The position numbers were made by a program, and so were the translations under genes. From Zea mays (Eukaryota > Streptophyta > Magnoliopsida > Poales > Poaceae): a stretch of DNA of 64,000 nt. The stretch is taken from positions 60,220,942-60,284,941 of the forward strand of contig NC_050099.1 in assembly GCF_902167145.1 (NCBI RefSeq), in the 5' to 3' direction. Position 1 is the stretch's first letter, and every line of letters starts with the position of its first letter. Of this stretch, positions 1-12,686 are shown piece by piece. Below the pieces are notes generated by a model. That model ran no database searches. It saw only the letters and a program-made list of their open reading frames with translations, and was not told the origin of the DNA.

Positions 1-10
1 AATACTTTAA

Positions 11-76
11 TATGTACACGATGACGAAGCTGAGGAGCAAGATGACGAAGCTGAAGAGCACAAAGCCGAAGCTTAA
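11..76 (+). pseudogene. Last exon of the antisense gene of element D (partial)
   Basis: A short acidic plus-strand reading frame with repeated DDEAEE-like segments ends at TAA 74-76. Its position matches the last exon of the antisense gene in elements A and B: on the strand opposite pol, converging on it, with a repeat-rich spacer between. The open frame begins after a TAA at 8-10, so the exon probably starts at a splice acceptor near or before the window edge. Only the C-terminal tail can be seen, so intactness is unknown. The assignment rests on position and composition, not on detailed sequence similarity. Confidence 0.45.
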
Positions 77-469
77 TAGATAATGATGAAGCTTGAATAG
101 ATAGCTGTGGAAAAAACTCTAAAAACTCTTGTAATAACCTTTTGTAAAGAATATTGTAATTTAAGAATTAGATTTTACTCTGTAAATTTTGTCCATACCT
201 TGTAATATATTTTTACCTTTCCATCAATGTATGAAGTGCTTCGATGTGAACGAAACTAGCATTTTTTTAGTCAAAGGCGAAAAACACCTTCCCTTCTTTT
301 CGTACACAATGAAGCATGAAACTGCTTCTTTTTCTTTTTGCTGAAGCCTTATCTTTAGAGCCGAGGCATCCGCCTGTGTTATGATGATGATGATCCTATT
401 TATGTCTAAATGAATGTTTATGAATGCAAATGTATGATGTAATGTGTCATGCAAATGAATGTCCAAACA

Positions 470-850
470 CACGCATACGAAGCCACAACCATAGCCTTCA
501 TTCCCTTGGGAATGACCGAAGTCTCTTTGCCGTTTATTTTTCGGCTTCACCGCTTATTTTTCGGTGTATCAGCGCTGACTTTTCGCTGTAAGTTTTGCAT
601 CCCCTTAGGAACGTCTTTTGAACTTCTTCGCCTTCTATTTCGGCGGTATCGCGTTGACTTTTCGCGCTTCGCCTTATATTTCGGCGGTATCAGTGTTGAC
701 TTTTCGCTGTAAGCTCTGCATTCCCTTGGGAACGACTTTTGATCAGAAAACTTACGCTGCGCTCCCTTAGGAACGGCTTTTTGTAGCTTCGTCGTGCTCT
801 GCATCCCCTTAGGGACGACTTTCGAGCTTCTCCCTGTTTTTTCCTTTTTC
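470..850 (-). repeat. Repeat-rich spacer of element D between convergent genes
   Basis: Several imperfect copies of a motif appear, on the plus strand roughly GCATTCCCTTGGGAACGACTTT (shown here with its core TTCCCTTGGGAACGACTTT), alternating with TTCGGCGGTATCNNNGTTGACTTTTCGC blocks. The block lies between the end of pol and the end of the antisense gene. Nearly the same block is in B at 18655-19010, and a related one in A at 23440-23740. No reading frame here is credible as a protein. Positions 77-470 between it and the antisense stop hold no gene that I can recognise. Confidence 0.7.
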
Positions 851-1024
851 CCTGCACTCGATGGTGCATGCTCAGTTTTTACATTTACATATTTGGGGGA
901 TTTTGCTCTCGTAGAGCTGAAATAAGAAAAAGAGAAATTACATGCTATGGCCCCATTAAAAACCTTTCTCCCCCTTTGGAAAGGAAAAGGGTGCCATAGA
1001 AAAAATAAAAAATATTACATCAAG

Positions 1025-4000
1025 CTAGACATAATATCGCCGAAGCTCATCCGCATTCCAAGATCTAGGAATGTCGTTGTTGTCCATATCCTTCAATCTG
1101 TAAGAACCGGGTCTTGACGAAGATACTACCAAAAAGGTCCTTCCCACTTCAGCTGTAGCTTGCCTACTGTATCTCGGTTGGCCACTCTCCGAAGTACCAA
1201 ATGCCCTGGCTTAATGTTCTTTAGCCGAACTTTTCTGTCACGCCATTTTATTGTTTTGGCTTGATATTTATTGATATTCTCCACGGCCTGAAGCCTGATC
1301 CCTTCTATAGCATCTTTTGCCATAGAATAATCAGCTTCGTCTTCTGCCGAAGCCACTGTTCTTATTGATCCTGCCTTAGCTTCTTCTGGGGTGATTGCTT
1401 CGTCACCAAACAATAGTTTGAATGGTGTAAAACCTGTTGACCTTGATATTGTTGTATTGTGGCTCCACACCACTTTGATCAATTCATCTGGCCACTTTCC
1501 TCTGGGCTGGTTGAAGATTAACTTCATTATTCCCGTCATTATAATGTCATTGGCTCTTTCAACAAGTCCATTTGACTCCGGATGTCGGACCGATGCAAAA
1601 TGAATCTTCGTGCCAATTTGTTGACAGAATTCCTTGATAGCTTCAGCATCAAACTGTGTTTCGTTGTCTACAGTAATAGCCTTCGGCACTCCGAAGCGAC
1701 AAACAATGTTTTGCCAGAAGAACTTCTGGACAGTGACCGGAGTTATTGTGGCAAAAGGCTTCGCCTCAATCCACTTGGAAAAATACTCTACCGCCACCAC
1801 AACATATTTTAGATTTCCTTGTGCTGGTGGAAGTGGGCCTAGCAAATCGAGGCCCCACCTTTGCAACGACCAAGTGGGCTGTATTAATTGAGTGAGAGAT
1901 GAAGGTTGCTTCTGGTCTCTTGCACATTTTTGACATCCTTCGCATTTTTGGACTAATTCTGCTGCATCCGAAGCTGCCTTCAGCCAATAAAATCCTTGTC
2001 GAAAAACTTTTCCCAACAAGGGCCTAGATCCAATGTGAGATCCACACATACCTACATGTATCTCTTTCATTAATTCCATACCCTCAGTTCTTGATAAACA
2101 TTTAAGGAGTGGTGAACAAACTCCATGTTTGTACAATTCCCCTTCTATTATCACATATGGTCTTGTTCTTGCCTCCATTCTCTTGTTATAAGCTTCATCA
2201 CTTGAAAAACAATTGCCTTGGAGGAAAGATATTATTTTAGTTCTACTGTCTTCACTGTGTACTAGAGAAATAGTAAGCACTGCTCTTTCCATGAGGTCAA
2301 CTGAAGGTGCTTTTATTGTTTCAAAAAATACTACTGAGGGTAGGGGGAGCCCTTGAGCCGCTGATTTGGCTAGCAAATCTGCATGCTCATTTTCACCTCT
2401 TGGAATATTCTTGACGGAAAAACCTTCGAAGGAAGCTTCCAACCTTTGAACTGCATCCAGATAATTTTCAAGCTTCGGATCCCGTGCCTTGCTGCTTTTA
2501 TCCACATGGCCAGCAATAACTTGAGAATTGGTCTTTAAGATGGCACTTCTTATTCCCATTGCCCTTAGTTTCTGAAGCCCCAATAGAAGTGCTTCGTACT
2601 CAGCAATATTATTTGTGCAACTGAAATCCAGTTTGACTGCATAACATGTTTTGACTTTTGAAGGCGCCACTAGGACCGTAGCTGCTCCTGCACCGAAGGC
2701 TCCCCAAGAACCATCACAAAACACTATCCAAGCTTCGGCATCTTTGCTTGTCCCCTCTTCGTGAGCCCCTGGCGTCCAATCAGCGATGAAATCTGCTAGC
2801 GCTTGAGATTGAATTGAAGATCTGTGCATGTAGTCAATAGTGAATTCATTTAGCTCCGTGGCCCATTTTCCAATCCTTCCAGTAGCTTCTCTATTCCTCA
2901 TGATATCCTTCAGGGGTTGTGATGAAGGAACAATTATGTGATATGCTTGAAAATAATGCCGAAGCTTTCTGGACGCCATTAACACAGCATATAACACCTT
3001 CTCCAATTATGTATAGTTTTTCTTTGATAAACTCAAAACTTTAGAGACAAAGTATACTAGGACTTACTTTTTAGCTTGTCCTTCGAGCTTCTCTTGTACA
3101 AGTGCCGCACTCACTGCAGAGTGTGAAGCTGCCACATACAATAGCAATGGAGCCCCTAGCACGGGTGGAGTTAATGTTGTTAAATCAATCAGGTATTGCT
3201 TCAACTCTTCGAAAGCTTTCTATTGAGTTGGGCCCCATTGAAAAACTTCAGCTGACTTTAGTACTTCAAAGAATGGTAAATTTCTTTCTGCTGATCTAGA
3301 TATAAATCGATTCAAAGATGCCAGTCTTCCTGTTAGCCCTTGGGCCCCCTTCTTTATGCTTGGTGGCTCCATTCGAAGGATAGCTTCGATCTTGCTTGGG
3401 TTAGCTTCAATCCCCTTCGTTGAAACTAGACAGCCAAGGAACTTGCCCTTCTTCACTCTGAAGACACATTTTTTTGGATAAAATTTCAGGCCAGCTTGCC
3501 TAAAATTAGCCAATGTTTCTTGCAGATCAGTAATGTGGTTTTCTTGCTTCGTGCTCTTCACTATAATGTCATCAACATATGTTAATACATTTCTGCCTAT
3601 CTGAGAGTGAAGGACCTTGGTTGTCATCCTGCTGAAGCTTCCTCCAGCATTCTTGAGCCCCTCAGGCATCCAAAGATAACAATATGTACCACTGAGGGTT
3701 ATGAAGCTGGTCTTTGGCTCATCTTCCTTCTTCATCCAGATTTGGTGGTAGCCTGAATAACAATCTAGCAGACTCATGAGCTCTGACGAAGCTGCTGCAT
3801 CTACTAGAGAATCTATTCTTGGTAATGGGAACTCATCCTTTGGACAAGCCTTGTTCAGATCAGTAAAATCAATGCACATTCTCCATTTACCATTGGCCCT
3901 CTTCACCATAACAGTGTTGGCTAGCCATTCTGAGTATTTCACTTCTCTGATGACATCAGCACTGAGAAGTCTTTTTACTTCGTTTCGAGCACCTTCGGCT

Positions 4001-4971
4001 TTATCGTCAGACATTTTTTGAAGCTTCTGTTTCCTAGGTCGGAAAGATGGATCGACATTGAGTGAATGTTCAATGATGTCCCTGTTGACACCATAGAGAT
4101 CGTTGGCTGACCATGCAAAAACATCTTTGTTGTTGAATAAAAACCTTATCAAGGTTTTCTCCTGCTCTTCAGATAATTGGGATCCCAGCAATACCTTCTG
4201 TTCTGCTATGTCTTCACATAGAAGCATGGGCTTCGGCTGATCAGCCGAAGCAGGCTTCTCTCTTCTGTAATTATACTGTTCACAAGCTTCGGCTCCATCT
4301 ATATTGTGGATTGCTTTTGAGTCTGTCCAATTTCCTTCACCCTTTCTGGCAGCTTCCTGACTTCCATGAATAGCAATGGGCCCTTGATCCGAAGGTATCT
4401 TCATGCATAGGTATGCTGGATGAAGAATTGCTTCGAATGCATTGAGTGTTCCATGACCAATAATTGCATTGTAGGGGTATTCCATGTCAACAATATCAAA
4501 CACAACCTGTTCAGTTCTTGTATTGTGGACAAATCCAAAGGTCACTGTCATTGTGATCTTGCCAAGTGCTACAATCTGCCTTCCTCTGAAACCACAAAGA
4601 GGGTGTGTAACATCATGGATCTTATCCTCTGCCTCTTGCATCTGCCTGAAGGCCTTAGCAAATATGATATCCGCTGTGCTGCCTGTGTCAACCAGAACAT
4701 TGTGTACTAGAAATCCCTTGATGACACAAGATATGACCATAGCATCATTGTGAGGGTAATCCTTGAGCTGAAGGTCCTCTTGGGAGAAGGTAATTGGGAT
4801 GTGAGACCATTTTGACTTGATGAAGGGTCCTTGCACCCCAACATGTTGTACCCTTCTCTGGGCCTCCTTCTTCTGCTTCTTGTTGGCCGGCTCTGAGCAT
4901 GAACCGCCTGTTATCGGGAGCACCAGCTTCGTAGCCGAAGCAGCTTCAGCTTGGTTGTTGAACGAAGCCAT
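1025..4971 (-). pseudogene. Pol polyprotein of element D: protease, RT, two RNases H, integrase; no gag
   Basis: One reading frame runs from ATG at 4971 to about 1126, then shifts by one base and ends at TAG 1025-1027. Domains in order: protease with LVDTGSTADII (active DTG) near residue 95; RT with the YVDDII catalytic motif; a first RNase H ending in ADFIADW; a second RNase H starting CDGSWGAFGAG, the archaeal-like type of Tat elements; a zinc-binding integrase head (CEGCQKC) and core (TVDNETQFD, HPESNGLVERAND). The expected gag and zinc knuckle before protease are absent: the ATG lies 43 bp from the LTR. In-frame stops at 3220-3222 (CAG to TAG) and two more near 3025-3075, plus the terminal frameshift, make this copy inactive. 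The protein's role would be to process, copy and integrate element RNA in virus-like particles built by Gag from elsewhere. Confidence 0.88.
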
Positions 4972-5013
4972 CAACTCAAAAAGTGGAAGTAAGTTCACCA
5001 GAGGTGGGTGCCA

Positions 5014-5637
5014 ATGTTGGGAACTTGTTCTCAAATGCTTCGAATTAAGAACAAGGCAACATAAAATGTTAAATGTTAATGCCCTTTGTCCATTGAAGCA
5101 TTATTTCCCCAGGGGTATAATGATCTCCGAACGAAGGTCATGAACAAAGATCACAAAGGTCATACCTTCGTGATTAGAGTTATGAAATAATGAGAGATAT
5201 AAAATATGAAACATGACAGAATAATATATTAAAACACTTAAACTTATTCATTTATTTCATTATACAAACTTAAATATTAAAACATAACATTTAATCACAT
5301 TTATACCTTCGACTTGATAGAAGGCAATAATCCAAGTGTCGCGTGCAAGCGATTACAAGATTCCATGAATAGTACGGGGGTACTGTTCATCTATTTATAG
5401 GCACAGGACGCAGCCTGTGAGAAATTACATTCATGCCCTTTACAAATGCTTATAATCATAATACAAGCTATCACGGGTCAATTGGTCATTTCATCTTTAA
5501 GTCGGTTCACTCCTTCGTCTTGAGACATGTGGCTATGCCGAAGCTTTATGGGTGATAACTTCGGCACTGCTTCTGAGAGGATCTGCCGAAGGTGTTTCTT
5601 CTTACAGGATCTTCGGCGATAAAGCATACCCCCAACA
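5014..5637 (-). repeat. 5' LTR of element D
   Basis: On the minus strand it starts TGTTGGGGGTATGC and ends GTTCCCAACA. The minus strand just inside reads TTGGCACCCACCTCTGG, the same kind of primer-binding site as in A and B. A TATA box (CCTATAAATAGATGAAC) and the segment GTAAAGGGCATGAATGTAAT are shared with the LTRs of A and B, while the first roughly 180 bp of U3 are unlike them. The other LTR is beyond the window. Confidence 0.85.
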
Positions 5638-8600
5638 TGTTCTTTGGTGCTAATATAAGCAATCTCGATATCCCCCCTTTTTTGGTGATCCCTCAAAAAG
5701 TGATACCGAATGGCTATGTGCTTAGTGCGGCTGTGTTCAACGGGATTATCCGCCATGCGGATTGCACTCTCATTATCACATAGGAGAGGGACTTTGCTCA
5801 AGTTGTAGCCATAGTCCCTAAGGGTTTGCCTCATCCAAAGCAATTGTGTGCAACAATGACCTGCAGCAATATACTTGGCTTCGGCGGTAGAAAGAGCTAC
5901 ATAATTTTGTTTCTTTGAAGCCCAAGCCACCAGGGATCTTCCCAAGAACTGACAAGTCCCTGATGTGCTCTCTCTATCAATTTTACACCCTGCCCAATCA
6001 GCATCTGAATAACCTATTAAATCAAAGGTGGATCCCTTGGGGTACCAAAGACCAAACTTAGGTGTATGAACTATATATCTCAAGATTCTTTTCACGGCCC
6101 TAAGGTGAACTTCCTTAGGATCGGCTTGGAATCTTGCACACATGCATACGGAAAGCATAATATCCGATCGAGATGCACATAAATAGAGTATAGATCCTAT
6201 CATTGACCGGTATACCTTTTGATCTATGGATTTACCTCCCGTGTCGAGGTCGAGATGCCCATTGGTTCCCATGGGTGTCATGATGGGTTTGGTATCCTTC
6301 ATTCCAAACTTGGTAAGTATATCTTGAATGTACTTGGTTTGGCTAATGAAGGTGCCCTCTTGGAGTTGCTTTACTTGAAATCCTAGAAAATACTTCAACT
6401 CCCCCATCATAGACATCTCGAATTTTTGAATCATAATCCTACTAAACTCTTCACATGTAGATTCGTTAGTAGACCCAAATATGATATCATCAACATAAAT
6501 TTGGCATATAAACAAATCATTTGCAATAGTTTTAGTAAAGAGGGTAGAATCGGCTTTTCCGACTTTGAAGCCATTAGTGGTAAGAAAATCTCTTAGGCAT
6601 TCATACCATGCTCTTGGGGCTTGCTTGAGCCCATAAAGCGCCTTTGAGAGTTGATAAACATGGTCAAGGTACTCACTATCTTCAAAGCCGGGGAGGTTGC
6701 TCAACATATACCTCTTCCTTAATTGGTCCATTGAGAAAGGCACTTTTCACGTCCACTTGATAGAGCTTAAAGCCATGGTAAGTAGCATAGGCAAGTAATA
6801 TACTAATTGACTCAAGCCTAGCTACGGGTGCATAGGTTTCACCAAAATCCAAACCTTCGACTTGTGAGTATCCCTTGGCCACAAGTCAGGCTTTGTTCCT
6901 TGTCACCACACCATGCTCTTATTGCTTGTTGTGGAATACCCACTTGGTTCCTACAACATTTTGGTTAGAACGTGGAACAAGATGCCATACCTCATTTCTC
7001 ATGAAGTTGTTGAGTTCCTCTTGCATTGCTAACACCCAATCCGAATCTCTTAATGCATCTTCCACCCTGTATGGCTCAATAGAAGACAAAAAAGAGTAAT
7101 GTTCACAAAAATGAGCGACCCGAGATCGAGTGGTTACCCCCTTATGAATATCGCCGAGAATGGAGTTCACGGGGTGATCTCTTTGAATCGCTTGATGGAC
7201 TCTTGGGTGTGGTGGTCTTTGACCCTGTTCTTTTTGATCATCTTCCTTGTCTTGGTCATTGTCATCTCCCCCTTGATCATTGTCCTCCTCTTGAGGTGGC
7301 TCATCCTCTTGATCTTCATTTTCATCACCTTGAGCTTGATCCTCATCTTGGGTTGGTGGAGATGCTAGCATGGAAGATGACGGTTGATCTTGTGCTTGTG
7401 GAGGCTCTTCGGATTCCTTAGGACACACATCCCCAATGGACATGTTCCTTAGCGCGACGCATGGAGCCTCTTCATCATCTAGCTCATCAAGATCAACTTG
7501 CTCCACTTGGGAGCCATTAGTCTCATCAAACACAATGTCACAAGAAACCTCAACTAATCCAGTGGATTTGTTGAAGACTCTATATGCCCTTGTGTTTGAG
7601 TCATAACCAAGTAAAAAGCCTTCTACAGCCTTAGGAGAAAATTTAGATTTTCTACCTCTTTTGACAAGAATAAAACATTTGCTACCAAAGACTCTAAAAT
7701 ATGAAACATTAGGCTTTTTACCGGTGAGGAGTTCATATGATGTCTTCTTGAGGATTCGGTGAAGGTAGAGCCAGTTGATGGAGTAGCAGGCGGTGTTAAT
7801 CGCCTCAGCCCAAAATCGGTCCGAAGTCTTGTACTCATCAAGCATGGTCCTCGCCATGTCCAGTAGAGTTCTATTCTTCCTCTCCACTACACCATTTTGT
7901 TGAGGTGTGTAGGGAGAAGAGAACTCATGCTTGATGCCCTCATCCTCAAGAAATCCTTCAATTTGAGAGTTCTTGAACTCCGTCCCATTGTCGTCTCTTA
8001 TCTTCTTGATCCTTAATCCGAACTCATTTTGAGGTCGTCTCAAGAATCCCTTTAAGGTCTCTTAGGTTTGAGATTTTTCCTGCAAAAAGAATACCCAAGT
8101 GAAGCGAGAATAATCATCCACTATTACAAGACAGTACTTACTCCCGCCGATGCTTATGTAAGCGATCGGGTCGAATAGATTCATGTGTAGTTCAAGCGGC
8201 CTGTCGGTTGTCATGATGTCCTTGTGTGGATGATGGGTACCAACTTGCTTCCCTGCTTGACATGCGCTACAAACCCTGTCTTTCTCAAATTGAACATTTG
8301 TTAGTCCCAATATGTGTTCTCCCTTTAGAAGCTTGTGAAGATTCTTCATCCCAACTTGGGCTAGTCGGCGATGCCAGAGCCAACCCATATTAGTCTTAGC
8401 AATTAAGCAAGTATCGAGTTCAGCTCTATTAAAATCAACTAAGTATAGCTGGCCCTCTAACACTCCCTTAAATGCTACTGAATCATCACTTCTTCTAAAG
8501 ACAGTAACACCTACATCAGTAAATAGACAGTTGTAACCCATTTTGCATAATTGAGAAACTGAAAGCAAATTGTAATCTAAAGAATCTACAAGAAAAACAT

Positions 8601-9073
8601 TGGAAATGGAATGGTTAGGTGATATAGCAATTTTACCAAGTCGTTTGACCAAATCTTGATTTCCATCCCCGAATGTGATAGCTCTTTGGGGATCATCATT
8701 TTTCTCGTAGGAGGAGAACATTCTTTTCTCCCCAGTCATGTGGTTTGTGCACCCGCTATCAATGATCCAACTTGAGCCCCCGGATACATAAACCTACAAA
8801 ACAAGTTTAGGCCTTGTTCTTAGGTACCCAAACGGTCTTGGGTCCTTTCATATTAGAAACAAGCACCTTAGGTACCCAAACACAAGTCTTGTAGCCCTTG
8901 TGTTTGCCCCCAACATATTTGGCAACTACTTTGCCTGATTTGTTAGTAAGCACATAGGAAGCATCAAAAGTCTTAAATGAGACATTAGGTTCATTTGATG
9001 CAGTAGGAGTTTTCTTTTTAGGCAATTTAACATGTGTAGAATGCCTAGAGCTGGATGCCTCATTTTTATACAT
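5638..9073 (-). pseudogene. Copia Pol of element E: protease, integrase, RT, RNase H (broken, truncated)
   Basis: Protease with DSGCTNHMTG lies near 8725-8790. The integrase has its zinc head (HRRLAQVG...CSACQAGKQ) and a core around 7950 (DDNGTEFKN). RT has YVDDIIFGS near 6480 and the RNase H reading includes CDNESAIRMADN. A stop separates 8062 from 8043 (QEKSQT then stop, a CAA/CAG to TAG type change), and frameshifts occur near 6690 and 6900. The reading ends in STKE at 5638, exactly where the LTR of element D begins. It is a dead copy of an Opie/Ji-like polyprotein. Confidence 0.87.
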
Positions 9074-9179
9074 AAAAGCATGATGTGAAACATTATGAGG
9101 TTTCCTAGCATGAATTCTCCTAATCTTATGCTCGGGATAACCAGCAGGATATAAAATATAGCCCTCGTTATGCTAAGCC

Positions 9180-11435
9180 ATGGGAGCCTTACCCTTAACA
9201 AAATTAGACAATTTCTTGGGGGCATTAAGCTTGACATTGTCTCCCTGTTGGAAGTCAATGACATCCTTAATGCCAAGGCGTCTCCCATTATAAAGCATGC
9301 TACGAGCAAATTTAAATTTTTCATTTTCTAGTTCGTGCTCGGCAATTTTAGCATCTAGTTTAGCTATATGATCATTTTGTTGTTTAATCATAGCAATGTG
9401 ATCATGGATAGCATCAACATTAATGTCTCTACATCTAGTACAAATAGTAACATGATCAACACTAGATGCAGAGGGTTTGCAAGCATTTAATTCATCAATC
9501 TTAGCATGTAACATTGCATTTTCATTTCTAAGATTGGAAATAGAAACATTGCAAACATTTAAATTTTTAGCCTTAGAAATTAATTTATCATTCTCAATCT
9601 TAAGGCAAGAAAGTGATTCATTCAACTTGTCAATCTTAGCAATCAAACCAGCATTGTCATTTTTAAGGTTAACAAGAGAATCATCACAAACATTTAATTT
9701 CTCAACCTTAGCAATTAATTTGGTATTTTCAATTCTAAGGTTAGAGATGGTGTCATGGCAAATGCTAAGCTCACTAGTTACTTTTTCACATTTCTCTACT
9801 TCCTGAGCATAGGCATTTTTTACTTTAACATGCTTTTGTTTTCCTTAATAAGGAATTCCTCTTGGCTATCCAAGAGTTCATCCTTTTCATGAATAGCTCC
9901 TATCAATTCATTTAATTTTTCTTTTTGTTGCATGTTAAGGTTGGCAAAAAGGGCAAGCAAGTCATCCTCATCATCGCTAGAGCTACCCTCATCACTAGAT
10001 GTTGTATATTTAGTGGAGGCTCTAGATTTTACCTTCTTCTTTTTGTCGTCCTTTGCCATGAGGCACTTGTGGCCGACCTTGGGGAAGAGGAGGCCTTTGG
10101 TGATGGCGATGTTGGCGGCGTCCTCTTCGGAGGAGTCGGTGGAGCTCTCATCGGAGTTCCATTCCTGACACATGTGGGCATCGCGCCCTTCTTCTTGTAG
10201 TACTTCTTCTCCTTCATTCTTCCCTTCTTGTCGTCGCCCCTGTCACTATCACTTGATAATGGACATTTAGCAATGAAATGACCGGGCTGACCACACTTGT
10301 AGCAAACCTTCTTGGAACGGGGTTTGTAGTCTCTCCCCTTCCTTTGCTTGAGGATTTGGCGAAAGCTCTTGATGATGAGCGCCATCTCCTCGTTGTCGAG
10401 CTTGGAGGCGTCGATGGGGAGCCTACTTGATGTAGACTCTTCTTTCTTCTCCTCTGTCGCCTTAAATGCGACGGGTTGCACCTCAGGTGTGGAGGTGCCG
10501 CCTTGCTCAACAATTTGTTTAGAGCCTTTGATCATTAATTCAAAGCTCACGAACTTTCCTATCACTTCCTCGGGAGACATTAGCTTGTATCTAGGATCAC
10601 CACGTATTAATTGAACTTGAGTAGGATTACAAAATACGAGTGATCTAAGAATAACCTTGACCATTTCATGGTCATCCCATTTTATGCTCCTGAGGATGCG
10701 CACTTGGTTGACCAAGGTCTTGAGCTGGTTGTACATGGCTTGTGGCTCCTCTCCTTGGTTGAGGATGAATCGACCGAGCTCCCCCTTGATCGTCTCCCGT
10801 TTGGTGATCTTGGTCACCTCGTCCCCTTCGTGCGCCGTCTTGAGGACGTCCCAAATTTCTTTGGTTGTCTTTAACCCTTGCACCTTATTATACTCCTCTC
10901 GACACAAGGAGGCGAGGAGTATAGTTGTGGCTTGGGAGTTAAAGTGCCGAATTTGGTCGACCTCGTCCAAATCGTAGTTCTTATCCCCTACCTTCAGTAC
11001 ATGCGCTCCATACTCAACAATATCCCATATGATTTTGTGGAGTGAGGTTAGGTGATGCCTCATTTTATCACTCCACATACAATAATCCTCACCATCAAAA
11101 AATGGTGGTTTGCCTAGGGGAACCGAAAGTAATGGAGTGTGTTTGGAAATGCGAGGATAGTGGAGGGGCATCTTACTATACTTCTTGCGCTCATGGCGCT
11201 TAGAAGTGATGGACGCTGATTAGGAGTCAGAGGTGGAGGGTGACAAAGAGTCGGTCTCGTAGTAGACCACTTTCTTCATCTTCTTCTTCTTGTCACCTCT
11301 CCGTTGTGACTTGATGGAGGAAGAGGATTCCTCCTTGTGCTTGTGGCCGGAGTCCCTCGAGTGAGTTCTTCCCGAGCTTGCGGACTTGTCGCCGCTGGTC
11401 ACGATCTCCCTCTTGGCGTGATCTCCCGACATCAC
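9180..11435 (-). pseudogene. Copia Gag of element E (broken)
   Basis: Capsid-type Gag of a copia element, which would pack element RNA into particles. The frame opens at ATG 11435 with a lysine/serine-rich head, has a stop at 11220-11222, and continues in the same frame with the UBN2/Gag segment (FFDGEDYCMWSDKMRHHL). A CCHC knuckle CYKCGQPGHFIAKC lies near 10260-10310. A frameshift near 10170 moves the reading into an acidic serine-rich segment and then a long coiled coil (about 9173-9806) rich in heptad leucines, typical of the Gag C-terminus in this group. At least one stop and several frameshifts make it non-functional. Confidence 0.85.
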
Positions 11436-11480
11436 TTCAAGTGGTTAGACTCTAATGAAGCATCGGGCTCCGATACCAAT

Positions 11481-12686
11481 TGAAAGTCGCCTAGAGGGGG
11501 GTGAATAGGCGGAAATTGAAATTTACAAACTTTAAGCACAACTACAAGCCGTGGTTAGCGTTAGGAATAAAATCGAGTCCGAAAGAGGGCGAAAACAAAT
11601 CAACCAAGAAATAAAGCGAGTGACACAGTGATTTGCTTAACGAGGTTCGGTTCTTGCAAACCTACTCCCCATTGAGGTGGTCACAAAGACTGGGTCTCTT
11701 TCAACACTTTCCCTCTCTCAAACGGTCACTTAGACCGAGTGAGCTTTCTCCTTAATCAAACGGGTCACTTAGACCCACAAGGACCACCACACACTTGGTG
11801 TCTCTTGCTTTGATTACAAGTCACTAGAGAATAAGAATGGGAAGGAAGAAAGCACGATTGCAAAAGCCAAGCGGCAAGAGCGATAAATAACACACGGATC
11901 ACTCTTTCTCTCAAGTCACTAATCACTAATGATCACTTGTCTCAATTGTGGAACTTGGAGAGATTGGAAGCTTTGATTGTGTCTTGGAATGGATTGCTAG
12001 CTCTTGTATTGAATTCAAAGGATTGGAATGCTTGGATGTAGTGAATGGAGGTGGTTGGGGTTGTATTTATAGCTCCCAACCACTTTCTAGCCGTTGCTCC
12101 CTTTCTGCCGACCGTGGACGGTCCACGCCCCTGGTTCGGATGGTCCGCCCCTGCACATCAACGACTACAATCGCAATGGTCAGCAGTAACGGCTATATCA
12201 ACGGCTAGTATGCATTAAATGCATCGTCAAATGTCAGATAAAGGTAGTCGCGGACGGTCCGGTCGTGCACCCCGGACGGTCCGCGAGGATGCTATAATTC
12301 ATTTTACCGAACCCGTTACCTTCGGGTTTTTCGGTTCTTCACCGACCGGACGGTCCGCGCCTGAGGTCGGACGATCCGTGCTTGGTCTCGGACGGTGCTT
12401 GCTTTTCCATCGGACGATTCGTAGTGCAGACTTGTGTTTTTGCATTGGTTCTGTCCGAGGCTCACCCTAGTGTCGCGGATGGTCCGCGCTTAGTTTATTT
12501 TTTCCAAAAAGCTTCTCCTGTCCTGAATAATCTACGGTATTCCGGACAGTCGATTTAGAATAGTTGTAGATGAACTTATGCACCTGTGAAATGATCAACT
12601 AGGCAAACTAGTTAGTCCACAAGGTTTGTGATGGTCGTCAAACACCAAAATCGATTATAGGAAATGTTGAGACTATTTCCCTTTCA
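11481..12686 (-). repeat. 5' LTR of element E
   Basis: On the minus strand it starts TGAAAGGGAAATAGTCTC and ends CTAGGCGACTTTCA, as do G's LTR, the solo LTR at 51072 and, less closely, H's LTR. It holds several copies of the near-palindrome CGGACGGTCCG between about 12110 and 12490. The primer-binding site lies at 11468-11480. The region 11436-11480 is the short untranslated leader. Confidence 0.9.

Larger units (their letters stand above)
1..5637 (-). mobile_element. Gypsy element D (Tat-like), pol-only, truncated by window edge
   Basis: Minus-strand Ty3/gypsy LTR retrotransposon. Reading on the minus strand it has a 5' LTR (5637-5014), a primer-binding site, a pol frame that starts almost at once, a repeat-rich spacer, and the end of a plus-strand antisense gene at the window edge. 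There is no gag between the LTR and pol. The pol order RT, RNase H, second (archaeal-like) RNase H, integrase is that of the Tat lineage. The element sits in copia E, whose pol reading breaks at 5638 inside the conserved STKEQ segment. The second TSD copy and 3' LTR are outside the window, so the boundary on that side cannot be tested. The LTR resembles those of A and B from the TATA region to the end but differs in distal U3. Confidence 0.85.
5638..12686 (-). mobile_element. Copia element E (Opie/Ji-like), 3' end beyond element D
   Basis: Minus-strand Ty1/copia retrotransposon. It has a complete 5' LTR at 11481-12686, an initiator-Met type primer-binding site next to it (minus strand ATTGGTATCGGAGC, one change from the usual TGGTATCAGAGC), then gag, protease, integrase, RT and RNase H. 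The coding region stops at 5638, where element D interrupts it, so the last part of RNase H and the 3' LTR must lie left of the window. E is inserted in the integrase region of gypsy F, which resumes at 12687 (candidate TSD GGTGC). Gag, CCHC knuckle and coiled-coil tail are those of the abundant maize Opie/Ji group. Confidence 0.9.
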